64,000 bases of DNA from Streptomyces canus (lineage in GTDB: Bacteria; Actinomycetota; Actinomycetes; Streptomycetales; Streptomycetaceae), in the NCBI RefSeq assembly GCF_030816965.1, contig NZ_JAUSYQ010000002.1:7058001-7122000 (forward strand), given 5' to 3'. Shown here one piece after another: positions 1 to 11,164 of the stretch. The position numbers and the translations under genes are program-made. Numbering within the stretch: position 1 is the first letter of the stretch; every line of letters begins with the position of its first letter. The notes under the pieces are model-generated. The model had not been told where the DNA came from. It was given only the letters and a program-made list of their open reading frames with translations, and made no database searches.

Positions 1-414
1 GACGGTGGTGTCCTCGGTGAGGCTGTTGGTGATGTTCAGCAGCACGGTGTCGCCCTTGGTCCACTTCAGGGTGGGGCCGAGGAACGACTGGTTGTAACCC
101 GCGGTGCTGCTGGTGACGCCGCTGAGCACCTCGGCGGTGCCGGTCTGTGCCGCCAGGGTGAAGGTGGTGGTGCCGTCGGAGGTGGTGCCCTCCAGCAGGT
201 CCGGAATGGTGAGGGTGCCGTCCGTCGCGGCGGCCGCCTTGCTGCGGGTGCCCTCGGTCAGCAGGGAGAAGGCGGCGCCTGCCGCCCCCACGGCCCCGAG
301 GCCCACCCCGGCCATTCCGCCGAGGAACTTGCGCCGGTGCAGACCCTTCTTGTGGCCTCTGCTCTCCTTGGAGTGCTCGGACTTGGCCCCCAGGCCGTCT
401 GTGGTGTGTGTCAT
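1..414 (-). CDS. Multicopper oxidase, Tat-exported, N-terminal part only
   Basis: The gene runs off the left edge; 138 N-terminal residues are visible from an ATG at 414. The start of the protein is a twin-arginine signal: a basic stretch, RRKFLGG at about residues 27-33, then a Gly/Ala-rich hydrophobic core and an Ala-rich cleavage region near residue 60. After it comes YNQSFLGPTLKWTKGDTV, the first cupredoxin strand pair typical of three-domain multicopper oxidases of the CueO/bilirubin oxidase type. Such enzymes oxidise phenolics or metal ions outside the membrane with four copper atoms and are folded before Tat export. The His-rich copper motifs lie beyond the window, so catalytic competence cannot be judged. 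The 200 bases before the start (415-614) hold no gene and must contain its promoter. Confidence 0.8.
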   Translation of the reverse strand, partial: MTHTTDGLGAKSEHSKESRGHKKGLHRRKFLGGMAGVGLGAVGAAGAAFSLLTEGTRSKAAAATDGTLTIPDLLEGTTSDGTTTFTLAAQTGTAEVLSGVTSSTAGYNQSFLGPTLKWTKGDTVLLNITNSLTEDTTV

Positions 415-614
415 GGCCGGGGAGCCTCGACGTAGGGGCTGTGTGAGGACTGGGATGAAGCTAGGTGCGGGCCCGGGAAGCTGTGAGGGCGGTCCTCAGA
501 TCAACTCCATTGGAAAGAAGCCAAGTTGACGGTCCGCAGGTCATGATCGGCATGCAGGACATGTCGGGCGTGCGGTCTTGGCCGAATGTTCATAACCAAA
601 CGGAATGTTCGTGG

Positions 615-1280
615 CTAGGCGGAGGCACTCGGCACCTTCCGCACCAGCCGCATGTAACGCTCCCAGTCCCAGTGCTCGCCCGGGTCGGTGTGATCCGTGC
701 CCGGCACCTCCACATGGCCGATGATGTGCTCGCGGTCGACGGGTATGGCGTACCGCGCGCATATCCCGGCCGTGAGCCGCGCCGAAGCCGCGTACATCTC
801 GTCCGTGAAGTCCTCGGGCCGGTCGACGAATCCCTCGTGTTCGATGCCCACACTGCGTTCGTTGTAGGCGCGGTTGCCCGCGTGGAACGCCACGTCCAGC
901 TCGCGGATCATCTGCGTGATGTGCCCGTCCTTGCGGACGATGTAGTGCGCCGCCGCGCCGTGCCCCGGGTCCTGGAACACCTTCACCGCGCTGGCGAAGC
1001 TGCCCTGGGTGACATGGATGATCACCATGTCTATGCCGTAGTCGTCGGGCCGGTCCGCCCGCCGCCAGTTCGCGTCCGAGGCGGAGACCCACTGCGCGCC
1101 GCGGAAGTCGACCGCGCCCTCGACACGCGGTTTCTCCACACCCGGCGCCCGCCACCACAGCCGCGCCAACTCGTCGCGGGCCAGCACCGCCGAGCCCACG
1201 GCCGCCGCCGTCCCGCCGATGAGCAGGGCCCGGCGTCCGATGCGCCGGTCGCCGTCCGCGGATGCCTGTTTCTCCCCCAT
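615..1280 (-). CDS. Secreted N-acetylmuramoyl-L-alanine amidase (Amidase_2 type)
   Basis: The 221-residue protein begins at an ATG at 1280. [14 protein letters not shown] start followed by an Ala/Val-rich core looks like a Tat-type or membrane-anchoring signal. The mature part has the zinc amidase pattern: VIIHVTQG (first His), [17 protein letters not shown], an SVGIEHEG segment, then [10 protein letters not shown] and HTDPG, which supply the second His and the Asp. Family members cut the bond between MurNAc and L-Ala in peptidoglycan, outside the cell. It is transcribed away from mnmA across a 60-base gap. The exact substrate (host wall turnover or foreign muropeptides) cannot be told from sequence. 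Confidence 0.85.
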   Translation of the reverse strand: MGEKQASADGDRRIGRRALLIGGTAAAVGSAVLARDELARLWWRAPGVEKPRVEGAVDFRGAQWVSASDANWRRADRPDDYGIDMVIIHVTQGSFASAVKVFQDPGHGAAAHYIVRKDGHITQMIRELDVAFHAGNRAYNERSVGIEHEGFVDRPEDFTDEMYAASARLTAGICARYAIPVDREHIIGHVEVPGTDHTDPGEHWDWERYMRLVRKVPSASA

Positions 1281-1340
1281 GTGATCGTCAACGGATACTC
1301 GTGGGCTTCGGTTCCCGCGCCCCCGTACCCTGGAGGGGTT

Positions 1341-2465
1341 ATGACTGACACCACGCCGCGCCCTCTTCGTGTACTCGCCGCCATGTCCGGAGGAGTCGAC
1401 TCCGCCGTCGCCGCCGCCCGCGCCGCCGAAGCCGGCCATGATGTGACCGGCGTCCACCTCGCGCTCTCCGCGAACCCTCAATCGTTCCGCACGGGCGCGC
1501 GTGGCTGTTGCACCATCGAGGACTCGCGCGACGCCCGACGCGCCGCCGACGTCATCGGCATCCCGTTCTACGTCTGGGATCTCGCCGACCGCTTCCGCGA
1601 GGACGTCGTCGAGGACTTCGTCGCCGAGTACGAGGCCGGCCGCACCCCCAACCCCTGCCTGCGCTGCAACGAGAAGATCAAGTTCGCCGCCCTGCTCGAC
1701 AAGGCGCTCGCGCTGGGCTTCGACGCCGTGTGCACGGGCCACTATGCGAAGGTCGTCACGCTCACGGACGGCTCGCGGGAGCTGCACCGCGCCTCCGACA
1801 TGGCGAAGGACCAGTCGTACGTCCTCGGTGTCCTGGACGAGAAGCAGCTGGCGCACGCCCTGTTCCCGCTCGGCGACACGGTCACCACCAAGGACGAGAT
1901 CCGCGCCGAGGCCGAGCGCCGAGGCCTCGCGGTCGCCAAGAAGCCCGACTCGCACGACATCTGCTTCATCGCCGACGGCGACACCCAGGGTTTCCTCGCC
2001 TCGCGCCTCGGCAGGGCGGAGGGCGACATCGTCGACGAGTCGGGCGCGAAGATCGGCTCCCACGAGGGCGCGTACGGCTTCACCATCGGCCAGCGCAAGG
2101 GCCTCAGGATCGGCACCCCGGCCGCCGACGGCAAGCCGCGCTATGTCCTCGACATCTCACCGGTGAACAACACGGTGACGGTCGGCCCGGCCGCCGCGCT
2201 GGACGTGAACGCCCTGACCGCCATCAAGCCCCGCTGGTGCGGCACGTCCCCGGTCGGCCGCGGCACCTACACCGCCCAGCTCCGCGCCCACGGAGGCGAG
2301 ACCGAGGTGACCGCTGAGCTGATCGACGGCACCCTGGAGGTCTCCTTCGCCGAGCCGGTCCGCGGGGTGGCCCCCGGCCAGGCGATCGTGCTGTACGACG
2401 GCACGCGCGTGGTGGGTTCGGCGACGATCGCGACCACGGTGCGGGTGACGGCGGGCGTGGCCTAG
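1341..2465 (+). CDS. mnmA: tRNA-specific 2-thiouridylase MnmA
   Basis: The 374-residue enzyme is of usual family length. It activates U34 of Lys, Glu and Gln tRNAs with ATP and inserts sulfur. The PP-loop SGGVDS lies at residues 16-21. The catalytic Cys109 sits in [13 protein letters not shown] and the second Cys208 in [12 protein letters not shown] central FTIGQRKGL segment and the C-terminal beta-barrel are present. The ATG at 1341 follows a strong GGAGGGG ribosome site at 1332-1338. A TACCCT hexamer at 1326-1331 could be a -10 box, giving a very short leader. The secreted amidase gene is divergent. A cysteine desulfurase must supply sulfur but is not in the window. Confidence 0.96.
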   Translation: MTDTTPRPLRVLAAMSGGVDSAVAAARAAEAGHDVTGVHLALSANPQSFRTGARGCCTIEDSRDARRAADVIGIPFYVWDLADRFREDVVEDFVAEYEAGRTPNPCLRCNEKIKFAALLDKALALGFDAVCTGHYAKVVTLTDGSRELHRASDMAKDQSYVLGVLDEKQLAHALFPLGDTVTTKDEIRAEAERRGLAVAKKPDSHDICFIADGDTQGFLASRLGRAEGDIVDESGAKIGSHEGAYGFTIGQRKGLRIGTPAADGKPRYVLDISPVNNTVTVGPAAALDVNALTAIKPRWCGTSPVGRGTYTAQLRAHGGETEVTAELIDGTLEVSFAEPVRGVAPGQAIVLYDGTRVVGSATIATTVRVTAGVA

Positions 2466-2514
2466 ACCCCCGACGGCACACGGGCCCACGAGCGAACTCC
2501 GCGCGCGGCCCCTG

Positions 2515-2740
2515 GACGGATGGTCCGGCGGTGCGGGCACGTGGGTACGGCCGGGGGCTGTGTCAGGGGTGCCACGCGGGGGGTGCTTGCTGGGTGTGGG
2601 GCGGATGGTCCGGGGGTGTCGGCGGCTGGGTGCGGCCCTGGGCTGTGTCAGTTGCTGCTGCCCGCGGGCGCCTGGGCGGATTTTCCGCCGGTGCCGGCAC
2701 GTGCGCACCGCCACGGGGGTGTGTCAGGGTGCCACGCGCC
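2515..2740. repeat. Three degenerate repeat units in the mnmA 3' gap
   Basis: The 386-base gap 2466-2851 has no convincing gene. It holds three imperfect copies of a GC-rich unit, each beginning CGGAT followed by a T/G-rich stretch (2517, 2602, 2677). Each ends in a GTGTCAG block (near 2570, 2645 and 2721), often followed by a GTGCCACG motif. Spacing is 85 and 75 bases. Codon structure is poor in all frames. The block ends in the inverted repeat listed next. The units look like decayed intergenic repeats rather than coding sequence. Confidence 0.5.
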
Positions 2741-2815
2741 CGTGCCCGCAGGGCCCGGGGAGAGCGCCTGCGGTGCCGGGTACGCGCGGTCGCCACGGGC
2801 CCTGCGGGCACGGGC
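2738..2815. terminator. Perfect 19-bp inverted repeat between convergent genes
   Basis: The arms at 2738-2756 and 2797-2815 are exact reverse complements (19 bp) around a 40-base spacer. It lies between the 3' ends of mnmA (plus) and the hydrolase gene (minus), where a bidirectional terminator is expected. There is no T tract, so it would act as a Streptomyces-type hairpin terminator or mRNA 3'-end stabiliser. Confidence 0.55.
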
Positions 2816-2851
2816 ACATCCCGCCACCCGCGGGTGCCGGGCGGCGGATGG

Positions 2852-3634
2852 TCAGTCCGCGAAGAACTCCGTCAGGGCCGGTGCCAGGGCCGTCGGGTCC
2901 ACCATGTGGGTCTGGCCCTCCAGGACGCGGTACGAGCCCTTCGGCGCCGCCTCCGCGACCGCCCTGGTGCCCTCGCGCATCCACTCGGGGCTCGCGCCGC
3001 CCGCGACCGCCAGCAACGGGACCGTGATCGAGGCCAGCCGGTCCCGGGGGACCAGACCGCCGGCCATGACCGAGTTGTCGTAGGCGAGCGTCGGGGCGAC
3101 CGCCTCCATGCCGGGCCACATGGGGGACTGACGGGCGCCCTGGATCATTTCCTCGCCCATGCCGGTGAGCCTCAGGAAGAGCTCCACCGCGTCCCCGCGT
3201 CGGCCCTCGGCGAGCGCTGCCGTCAGCTTCTCGGTGTACTCGGCGTTCTGCTCTGCGCCGCCGTCCAGGAAGTCGGCGTACGGCGTCTCGTACACGGCGA
3301 CCCGGCGCACCGGCAGTCCGCTCGCCGCGGCCTCCAGGACCAGCGCACCGCCGGACGAGATGCCGCACAGGCCCGCCTCGCCGCCCGCCACCTCGATGAG
3401 TGCGGCGAGGTCCTCGACCTCACGGGCCACCGCGTAGGGCGCCGTGTCGCCGCTCGCACCGCGACCCCGGCGGTCGTACACGAGCACGTCGAACCGCTCG
3501 GACAGCGGCACGGCCAGAGGCGCGACCGTGCCGCCGGTGGACATCGCGCCGCTGACGAGGATGACTGCCGGGCCGTGTCCGCTGCGTTCATATGCGATCG
3601 GCGTGCCGTCGCGCGAGAGGGTCTTCTTGTCCAT
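2852..3634 (-). CDS. Alpha/beta hydrolase
   Basis: A 260-residue cytoplasmic protein with a standard alpha/beta-hydrolase layout. An early PAVILVSGAMSTGG oxyanion region is followed by VLVYDRRGRGASGD. The nucleophile elbow CGISSGGA has its Ser near residue 94. A late QTHMVDP supplies the catalytic His. The acidic residue is probably in the segment after PLLAVAGG. Substrate is unknown; the DRRGRGAS block is common in esterase/peptidase-like members. The gene is convergent with mnmA and is followed upstream by the DUF427 gene on the same strand, 37 bases away. Confidence 0.85.
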   Translation of the reverse strand: MDKKTLSRDGTPIAYERSGHGPAVILVSGAMSTGGTVAPLAVPLSERFDVLVYDRRGRGASGDTAPYAVAREVEDLAALIEVAGGEAGLCGISSGGALVLEAAASGLPVRRVAVYETPYADFLDGGAEQNAEYTEKLTAALAEGRRGDAVELFLRLTGMGEEMIQGARQSPMWPGMEAVAPTLAYDNSVMAGGLVPRDRLASITVPLLAVAGGASPEWMREGTRAVAEAAPKGSYRVLEGQTHMVDPTALAPALTEFFAD

Positions 3635-3671
3635 GCCTGTGGAGACTGCCGCACCGCACGGAAATCATCGG

Positions 3672-3995
3672 TCAGGACACGTCGACCTCGTAGAAACAGA
3701 GGTGGTCCTTGATCTCGGCGACGGCGGGCTTCGGCTCGGGATAGGACCACACCAGGTCGGGCGCGTCCGGCAGGGACCAGTAGGACGCGGTGCCCTTGAA
3801 GGGGCAGTAGGTGTGGGTGTCGGAGGGGGTCAGCAGGTCGAGTCGTACGTCCTCGGCGGGGAGGTAGTACCGCACAGGAGAGCCCGTCTCGCGCAGCACG
3901 AGGGGTCGTTCGCTCTCCGCGAGGACCTGGTCGCCGTGCACCACGCGCACGTGCTGGTCGGCTTGCTCGATGGTGATCGTGTGTCCTTCGGCCAT
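3672..3995 (-). CDS. DUF427 domain protein
   Basis: A compact 107-residue protein that is essentially one DUF427 domain. Characteristic segments are HVRVVHGDQVLAES near the start, YYLPAEDVR, and the family signature TYCPFKGTASYWS around residues 70-82, ending in a short acidic tail. There is no signal peptide or membrane helix, so it should be cytoplasmic. Biochemical function of the family is not established. It diverges from the LOG-family gene across only 50 bases, so the two promoters must overlap. Confidence 0.85.
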   Translation of the reverse strand: MAEGHTITIEQADQHVRVVHGDQVLAESERPLVLRETGSPVRYYLPAEDVRLDLLTPSDTHTYCPFKGTASYWSLPDAPDLVWSYPEPKPAVAEIKDHLCFYEVDVS

Positions 3996-4045
3996 ACCGG
4001 GAAAGCGCTCGCGGGCCCCCGGTTCTTCCCGCGTACGGTGACCTC

Positions 4046-4585
4046 ATGCGAATCTGCGTCTTCCTCTCCGCCGCCGACCTCGACGACCGCTATACGCGTC
4101 CCGCGCGGGAGTTCGCGAAGCTGCTGGGCAAGGGCGGTCACACGCTCGTGTGGGGCGGCTCGGACGTGGGCCTCATGAAGGTGGTCGCCGACGGGGTGCA
4201 GGACGCGGGCGGACGGCTCGTCGGGGTCTCCGTGGAGTTCCTGGCCGCCAAGGTCCGCCCGGGCGTCGACGAGATGGTCATCGCGAAGGACCTCGCCGAA
4301 CGGAAGAAACTGCTCCTGGAGAAGGCCGACGCCGTGGTGATCATGGTGGGCGGCACGGGCACCCTCGACGAGGCGACCGAGATCCTGGAGCTGAAGAAGC
4401 ACGGGCACACCGGCAAGCCGGTCGTACTGCTGAACACGGCGGGCTTCTACGACGGGCTGAAGGAGCAGTTCCGGCGCATGGAGGACGAGGGCTTCCTGCC
4501 CCGCCCGCTCACCGACCTGGTGTTCTTCGCGGAGGAGCCGGTGGGGGCGCTGGCGTACCTGGAGGAGTCGCTCGGTACGCGCTGA
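4046..4585 (+). CDS. LOG-family protein (putative cytokinin riboside monophosphate phosphoribohydrolase)
   Basis: 179 residues with the Rossmann-like LOG fold (TIGR00730 type). An early VWGGSDVGLMKVVADG segment, then VSVEFLAAK, and the nucleotide-binding core VIMVGGTGTLDEATE at about residues 100-115 are visible. Family enzymes split nucleoside monophosphates into base and ribose 5-phosphate. Some make active cytokinins, while in bacteria the physiological substrate is often unknown. A TACGGT box at 4034-4039 ends six bases before the ATG and there is no ribosome site, so a leaderless mRNA is likely. Confidence 0.88.
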   Translation: MRICVFLSAADLDDRYTRPAREFAKLLGKGGHTLVWGGSDVGLMKVVADGVQDAGGRLVGVSVEFLAAKVRPGVDEMVIAKDLAERKKLLLEKADAVVIMVGGTGTLDEATEILELKKHGHTGKPVVLLNTAGFYDGLKEQFRRMEDEGFLPRPLTDLVFFAEEPVGALAYLEESLGTR

Positions 4586-4600
4586 CGGCGTGATGCGAGC

Positions 4601-5299
4601 ATGGCGGACATGGCTACACATGTGATCACCGGAGCGGGTTCCGGCATCGGTGCGGCGGTGACCCGCCGTCTGCACGCGCGCGGGGACGAACTCGTGCTGC
4701 ACGCGCGTGACGCGGGCCGGGCGAAGGAGCTGGCGGCGGAGTTCCCCGGGGCGCGGACCCTGGTCGGGGATCTGGCCGACCCCGACAAGCTGAGCTGGGC
4801 CTTCTCGCACCAGTCGCTGCCGGATCGGGTGGACTCCCTGCTGCACATCGCGGGTGTGGTCGACCTGGGCCCGGTCGGTGATCTGACCCCGAAGACCTGG
4901 CACCACCAGCTGAACGTCAACCTGATCGCTCCGGCCGAGCTGACCCGCCACTTCCTGCCCCAGCTCCGGGCGGCCCGGGGCCATGTGGTGTTCGTGAACT
5001 CGGGCGCGGGGCTGAACGCGCACGCCGACTGGTCCGCGTACGCGGCCTCCAAGCACGGCCTCAAGGCCCTGGCGGACGCCCTGCGCCACGAGGAGCACGC
5101 GAACGGTGTCCGCGTCACCTCGGTCTACCCCGGCCGCACGGCGAGTCCCATGCAGGCCAAGGTCCACCAGCAGGAGGGCAAGGACTACGACCCTTCGCGG
5201 TGGATCGACCCCGAGTCGGTCGCCACGGCGATCCTGACGGCGATCGACCTGCCGCGGGATGCGGAGATCAACGACCTGACGGTGCGTCCGGGCCGCTGA
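4601..5299 (+). CDS. Short-chain dehydrogenase/reductase
   Basis: 232 residues, classical SDR size. TGAGSGIG near residues 10-17 binds NAD(P); the Asn/Ser/Tyr/Lys set is represented by HIAGVVD, VFVNSGAG and YAASK. The C-terminal part is short and keeps the PGRTASPM loop found in proteins annotated as sepiapterin-reductase-like oxidoreductases. Two starts are possible, 4601 and 4610; the second gives MATHVITGAG, the usual N-terminus. The gene follows the LOG gene after 15 bases and is probably cotranscribed. Substrate is unknown. Confidence 0.88.
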   Translation: MADMATHVITGAGSGIGAAVTRRLHARGDELVLHARDAGRAKELAAEFPGARTLVGDLADPDKLSWAFSHQSLPDRVDSLLHIAGVVDLGPVGDLTPKTWHHQLNVNLIAPAELTRHFLPQLRAARGHVVFVNSGAGLNAHADWSAYAASKHGLKALADALRHEEHANGVRVTSVYPGRTASPMQAKVHQQEGKDYDPSRWIDPESVATAILTAIDLPRDAEINDLTVRPGR

Positions 5300-5351
5300 C
5301 GGCTCCGGTGGGGGCGAGAACCTCCTCCGGTCACGTACGTAGGCTTCGTAT

Positions 5352-6353
5352 GTGACCGCAGACCTTCGCTTCGCCCCCGCCACCGGCATCGGCTCCCTCC
5401 CCGGCGGCGACGCCCGTGAGGCCGCCAGGACCGCCACCGGCTCCTTCGAGGACTTCCCCTTCCTGCCCGAACTGCCCGCCCGCGGCCCCGGCGCCGACAT
5501 GATCGGCCGCAGCGCCGGAATGCTCGTCGAGCTGTACGCGCGCGTGGAGCCCAGCGGCTGGCGGCTCGGGGACCGGCCGGGACGGGACACCAAACGGGCG
5601 CGGTCCTGGCTGGGGGAGGACCTCGATGCGCTGGAGGAGTTCACACAGGGGTACGAGGGGCAGCTGAAGGTGCAGGCCGTCGGTCCCTGGACGCTGGCCG
5701 CCACGCTGGAGCTGCGGAACGGCGAGGTCGCCCTCTCCGACCCTGGCGCCTGCCGGGACCTCGCCGCCTCGCTGGCCGAGGGACTCCGCCTGCACCTGGA
5801 GGAGGTCCGAAGGCGTGTCCCCGGGGCGCGGATCGTGCTCCAGCTCGACGAGCCGTCCCTCATCGGCGCCCTGCGCGGGCAGGTGAGGAGCGCCAGCGGG
5901 TACCGCACCCACCGGGCCGTCGACCGGCAGGTCGTCGAGGCCACCCTGCGCGACGTCGTCGGGGTTCACGCGGGCGGCCCCGTCGTGGTCCACTCGTGCG
6001 CACCGGACGTCCCCTTCGCCCTGCTGCGGAGGGCGGGTGCGGCGGCGGTCTCCTTCGACTTCTCGCTTCTCACCGAGCGTGACGACGACGTGATCGGCGA
6101 GGCGGTGGAAGGGGGGACGAGGCTCTTCGCCGGTGTCGTGCCCGGCACGGACACGGCATTGTCAGACCCTGCCGGTAGCGTCATGGGTGTCAGGACGCTG
6201 TGGCGCAGGCTGGGGCTGCATCCGGGACTTCTCGCGGAGGTGGTCACGGTCACTCCGTCGTGCGGGCTCGCGGGGGCCTCCCCGGAGTACGCGCGCAAGG
6301 CTCTCGCCCACTGCGCCCAGGCGGCGAGATCCCTCGCGGACAACCCAGAGTAA
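5352..6353 (+). CDS. MetE C-terminal-like protein (annotated as methionine synthase in streptomycetes)
   Basis: 333 residues, only the size of the catalytic half of cobalamin-independent methionine synthase. It opens with ATGIGSLPGGD, the family start. It carries zinc-ligand positions VVHSCAPDVP (His and Cys, two residues apart) and TPSCGLAGASPEYARKAL (the last Cys). A central QLDEPSL block is the conserved acidic substrate loop. The folate-binding N-terminal half of MetE is absent, so the methyl donor may be a small protein or another molecule, as in archaeal core MetE. The GTG start at 5352 is six bases after TAGGCT (5340-5345), consistent with a leaderless mRNA. ligA follows after 15 bases. 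Confidence 0.8.
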   Translation: MTADLRFAPATGIGSLPGGDAREAARTATGSFEDFPFLPELPARGPGADMIGRSAGMLVELYARVEPSGWRLGDRPGRDTKRARSWLGEDLDALEEFTQGYEGQLKVQAVGPWTLAATLELRNGEVALSDPGACRDLAASLAEGLRLHLEEVRRRVPGARIVLQLDEPSLIGALRGQVRSASGYRTHRAVDRQVVEATLRDVVGVHAGGPVVVHSCAPDVPFALLRRAGAAAVSFDFSLLTERDDDVIGEAVEGGTRLFAGVVPGTDTALSDPAGSVMGVRTLWRRLGLHPGLLAEVVTVTPSCGLAGASPEYARKALAHCAQAARSLADNPE

Positions 6354-8561
<2,208 letters not shown>

Positions 8562-8720
8562 CGAGGAGCGGCGGTTGAAGGCCACCCGATCGGCGCATAC
8601 CAGATGCATACGGGTGGCCAGGGCGCATTCGGGCAACCGTAGACGACCGCTGCCCGTGGAAGCCTTCTGCGGCCTACTGTTGAGACGTGCGCCTGCCGTG
8701 CCCAGCTGCGGTAGGGGCAT

Positions 8721-8754
8721 CCCCTTGCTCCTGAAGAGCAAGGGGAAGGTTTTT
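8721..8754 (+). terminator. Rho-independent terminator after ligA
   Basis: A 9-bp perfect stem (8721-8729 with 8737-8745) with a seven-base loop is followed by AAGG and a run of five T (8750-8754). It lies 160 bases beyond the ligA stop and before the GGDEF-EAL gene, separating the two transcription units. Confidence 0.6.
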
Positions 8755-8833
8755 CCAACGCGGCGCCGTCGAGGGTTTTGTCGGGCGAACGAGCCGCGTG
8801 GCGTGGGCACCGCCGGCTGTGAGAGGGACGGGA

Positions 8834-11068
8834 ATGGAACCGACCGAGAGCGCCGCCCCGGACTCACGGCTGCGCCGGCTCAGCGGCGCATGGCGGTCGA
8901 GCCGCTGGGCCGGGCGGCCTTCGGAGCGTCCGGGCGCCGAGGGGCGTGCCGCCGGACAGTACACCGGGGCCGGCGGCGCCGGTGCCGCACAGCTCACCGC
9001 CGAGCGCGCCCCCGGTATGCCGGACTCCGATCCTGACCGACAGCTGTCCTGGCCCGCCCTGCCCACGGCGGTCGTCTCGACGGCCGGATTCGTGCTGGGG
9101 GCGGGCTTCTACCGGGCGTTCACCGGTGGCCACGCCCTCTTCCCGTCCGGCACCGTCGGCTGGTCGCTGGCCGTGCTGACCGGCATCATCGTCGGCCATC
9201 TGGTCGCCCTCGGCCGGTCCCGCTGGTGGGGCGGCACCGGCTCGGGCGCCGCCCTGACACTCGCCGTCCTGCTGCTGTACGGCTGGGTGCCCGCCGGAAT
9301 GGTCAGCCTCACCGTCGTCCTGCTGGTCGGCATAGCCCGGCGCCACCGCTGGCGGCAGGGCATTCTGCACGGCGCGGTGGACATGCTCGGCATAGCCACC
9401 GGCGCCCTGGTCATCGCCGTGTTCGGTCAGTCGCCGTCCGTCGAGACCCCCTGGAACCCCGACACCTGGACCTTCTCCACCGGCCCCGAGGTGGTCCTGG
9501 TCGCCATCGCCTACCTCGCGGTCACCCGGGCCCTGGGCTGGTATCTGCACTCCTCCCGGCACTCCGGTCTGCCCACCGTGGCCCGCACCGCCCTGGTCAG
9601 ACAGGGCCTGGTCGCGGTCGCGTTGCTCGGCATCGCCCCGCTGGTGTGCGTGGTCGCCGTCGCCAAGCCCGTGCTGCTCCCGCTGTTCGCGATCCCCCTC
9701 ATCGCCCTCGACTCCACGCTGTGGATGGCCCGTGCCCGCGCCGAGGAGCAACTGCGCGACCCGCTGACCGGACTGCCCAACCGGCAGTGGCTCCTGGAGC
9801 GCATCTGGACCGCCCTGGACGACGCCGAGCGCATCGGCGCCCGGTCCGCCCTGATGCTCATCGACCTCGACCGCTTCCGCTCGGTCAACGACACCCTGGG
9901 ACACCTCGCCGGTGACCGGCTGCTCCTCCAGATCGCCGACCGGCTGCGGATCGCGCTGCCGCGCGGGGCGGAGGCGGCGCGGCTCGGCGGCGACGAGTTC
10001 GCCGTCTTACTGCCGGTCGCCGACTCCACGACCTCCGCCACCCGGGTCGCCCGCAACCTGGTCGCGGCCCTCAGCTCCCCGCTCGACCTCGACGGGCTCA
10101 CCCTCGTCCTGGAGGCCAGCGCCGGGGTCGCCGTCTTCCCCGACCACGCCGTGGACGCCGAGGGACTGCTGCGGCGGGCGGACGTGGCGATGTACCAGGC
10201 CAAGCGGGACCGTACGGGCGTAGAGGTGTACGAGTCCAAGCGGGACTCCAACACGCCGGACCGGCTCGGGCTGCTCGGCGACCTGCGCCGGGCGCTGGAC
10301 GCGCACGAGGTGCAGCTGCACTACCAGCCCAAGGTCCGCTTCGACGGACAGGTCGCCGGTCTGGAGGCGCTGGTGCGCTGGGTGCATCCGGAGCGCGGGA
10401 AGGTACCGCCGGACGAGTTCATCGCGATCGCCGAGTCGTCCGGACTGATGCCCCACCTCACGGAGTACGTCCTCGACACGGCTCTCGCCCAGGTCGCCGA
10501 GTGGCGGGCGCACGGCCTGTTCGTCCCGGTGGCGGTCAACGTCTCCCCGCGTGACGTCCACACCCCGGGCTTCGCCGGCTCGGTGGCCGCGCGCCTCGCC
10601 CGGCACGGCGTCCCCGCGGGCGCCCTCCAACTGGAGATCACCGAGCACGTCCTCCTCGAGGACCCCTCGCGGGCCGCGGACACTCTCGCGGCACTGACCG
10701 GGCACGGCGTGAAGATGTCCCTGGACGACTTCGGCACGGGCTACTCCTCCCTGGTCCACCTGCGCCGCCTCCCCGTCAGCGAACTGAAGATCGACCGCTC
10801 GTTCGTGGCCAAGCTGGCCGTCGACACCGAGGACGCGGAGATCGTCCGCTGCACCGTCGACCTCGCGCACTCCCTGGGCCTCCTGGTCGTGGCGGAGGGC
10901 GTGGAGGACGACGAGACCTGGGAGCGGTTGCGCGACATGGGCTGCGACGCCGTACAGGGCTGGCTGGTGGCGGCGGCGATGCCCCCGGAGGAGACGACGG
11001 CGTGGCTTCTGGCCAGGGGATCGAGGGGCTGGCAGCGACCGAGGGCCGCGCTGCCGGCGGCGGAGTGA
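8834..11068 (+). CDS. rmdB: Membrane GGDEF-EAL c-di-GMP protein (RmdB-like)
   Basis: 744 residues. A short polar N-terminus is followed by six to eight hydrophobic segments (about residues 70-300), then a GGDEF domain with DPLTGLPNR and an intact GGDEF at 385-389. An EAL domain follows with EAL at 511-513, a DDFGTG metal loop at 631-636 and VVAEGVED. Both catalytic cores look complete, so the protein could make or degrade c-di-GMP. From memory, the S. coelicolor homologue (SCO5495) is a phosphodiesterase controlling development. Codon 392 (10007-10009) is TTA, read only by the bldA tRNA, placing translation under developmental control. The ATG at 8834 was chosen over an upstream GTG at 8798 because GGGACGGGA precedes it. 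Confidence 0.9.
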   Translation: MEPTESAAPDSRLRRLSGAWRSSRWAGRPSERPGAEGRAAGQYTGAGGAGAAQLTAERAPGMPDSDPDRQLSWPALPTAVVSTAGFVLGAGFYRAFTGGHALFPSGTVGWSLAVLTGIIVGHLVALGRSRWWGGTGSGAALTLAVLLLYGWVPAGMVSLTVVLLVGIARRHRWRQGILHGAVDMLGIATGALVIAVFGQSPSVETPWNPDTWTFSTGPEVVLVAIAYLAVTRALGWYLHSSRHSGLPTVARTALVRQGLVAVALLGIAPLVCVVAVAKPVLLPLFAIPLIALDSTLWMARARAEEQLRDPLTGLPNRQWLLERIWTALDDAERIGARSALMLIDLDRFRSVNDTLGHLAGDRLLLQIADRLRIALPRGAEAARLGGDEFAVLLPVADSTTSATRVARNLVAALSSPLDLDGLTLVLEASAGVAVFPDHAVDAEGLLRRADVAMYQAKRDRTGVEVYESKRDSNTPDRLGLLGDLRRALDAHEVQLHYQPKVRFDGQVAGLEALVRWVHPERGKVPPDEFIAIAESSGLMPHLTEYVLDTALAQVAEWRAHGLFVPVAVNVSPRDVHTPGFAGSVAARLARHGVPAGALQLEITEHVLLEDPSRAADTLAALTGHGVKMSLDDFGTGYSSLVHLRRLPVSELKIDRSFVAKLAVDTEDAEIVRCTVDLAHSLGLLVVAEGVEDDETWERLRDMGCDAVQGWLVAAAMPPEETTAWLLARGSRGWQRPRAALPAAE

Positions 11069-11164
11069 CCCGTCCAGGCATCCTTTGGCGCGGTATGGGC
11101 ACCGCCCGTTGCCGTCGGCTGCGGGAAACCGTTTAACGGCCATCCGGCCGTGACCCATAGGATT

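Noticed and set aside
104..529. A plus-strand frame antisense to the multicopper oxidase start
   Set aside because: The minus strand encodes a clear Tat signal and cupredoxin start; the plus frame has no ribosome site or domain.
465..1340. N-terminal extension of mnmA through the amidase region
   Set aside because: The real MnmA start at 1341 has a strong ribosome site and gives the standard protein; the upstream frame is antisense to the amidase gene.
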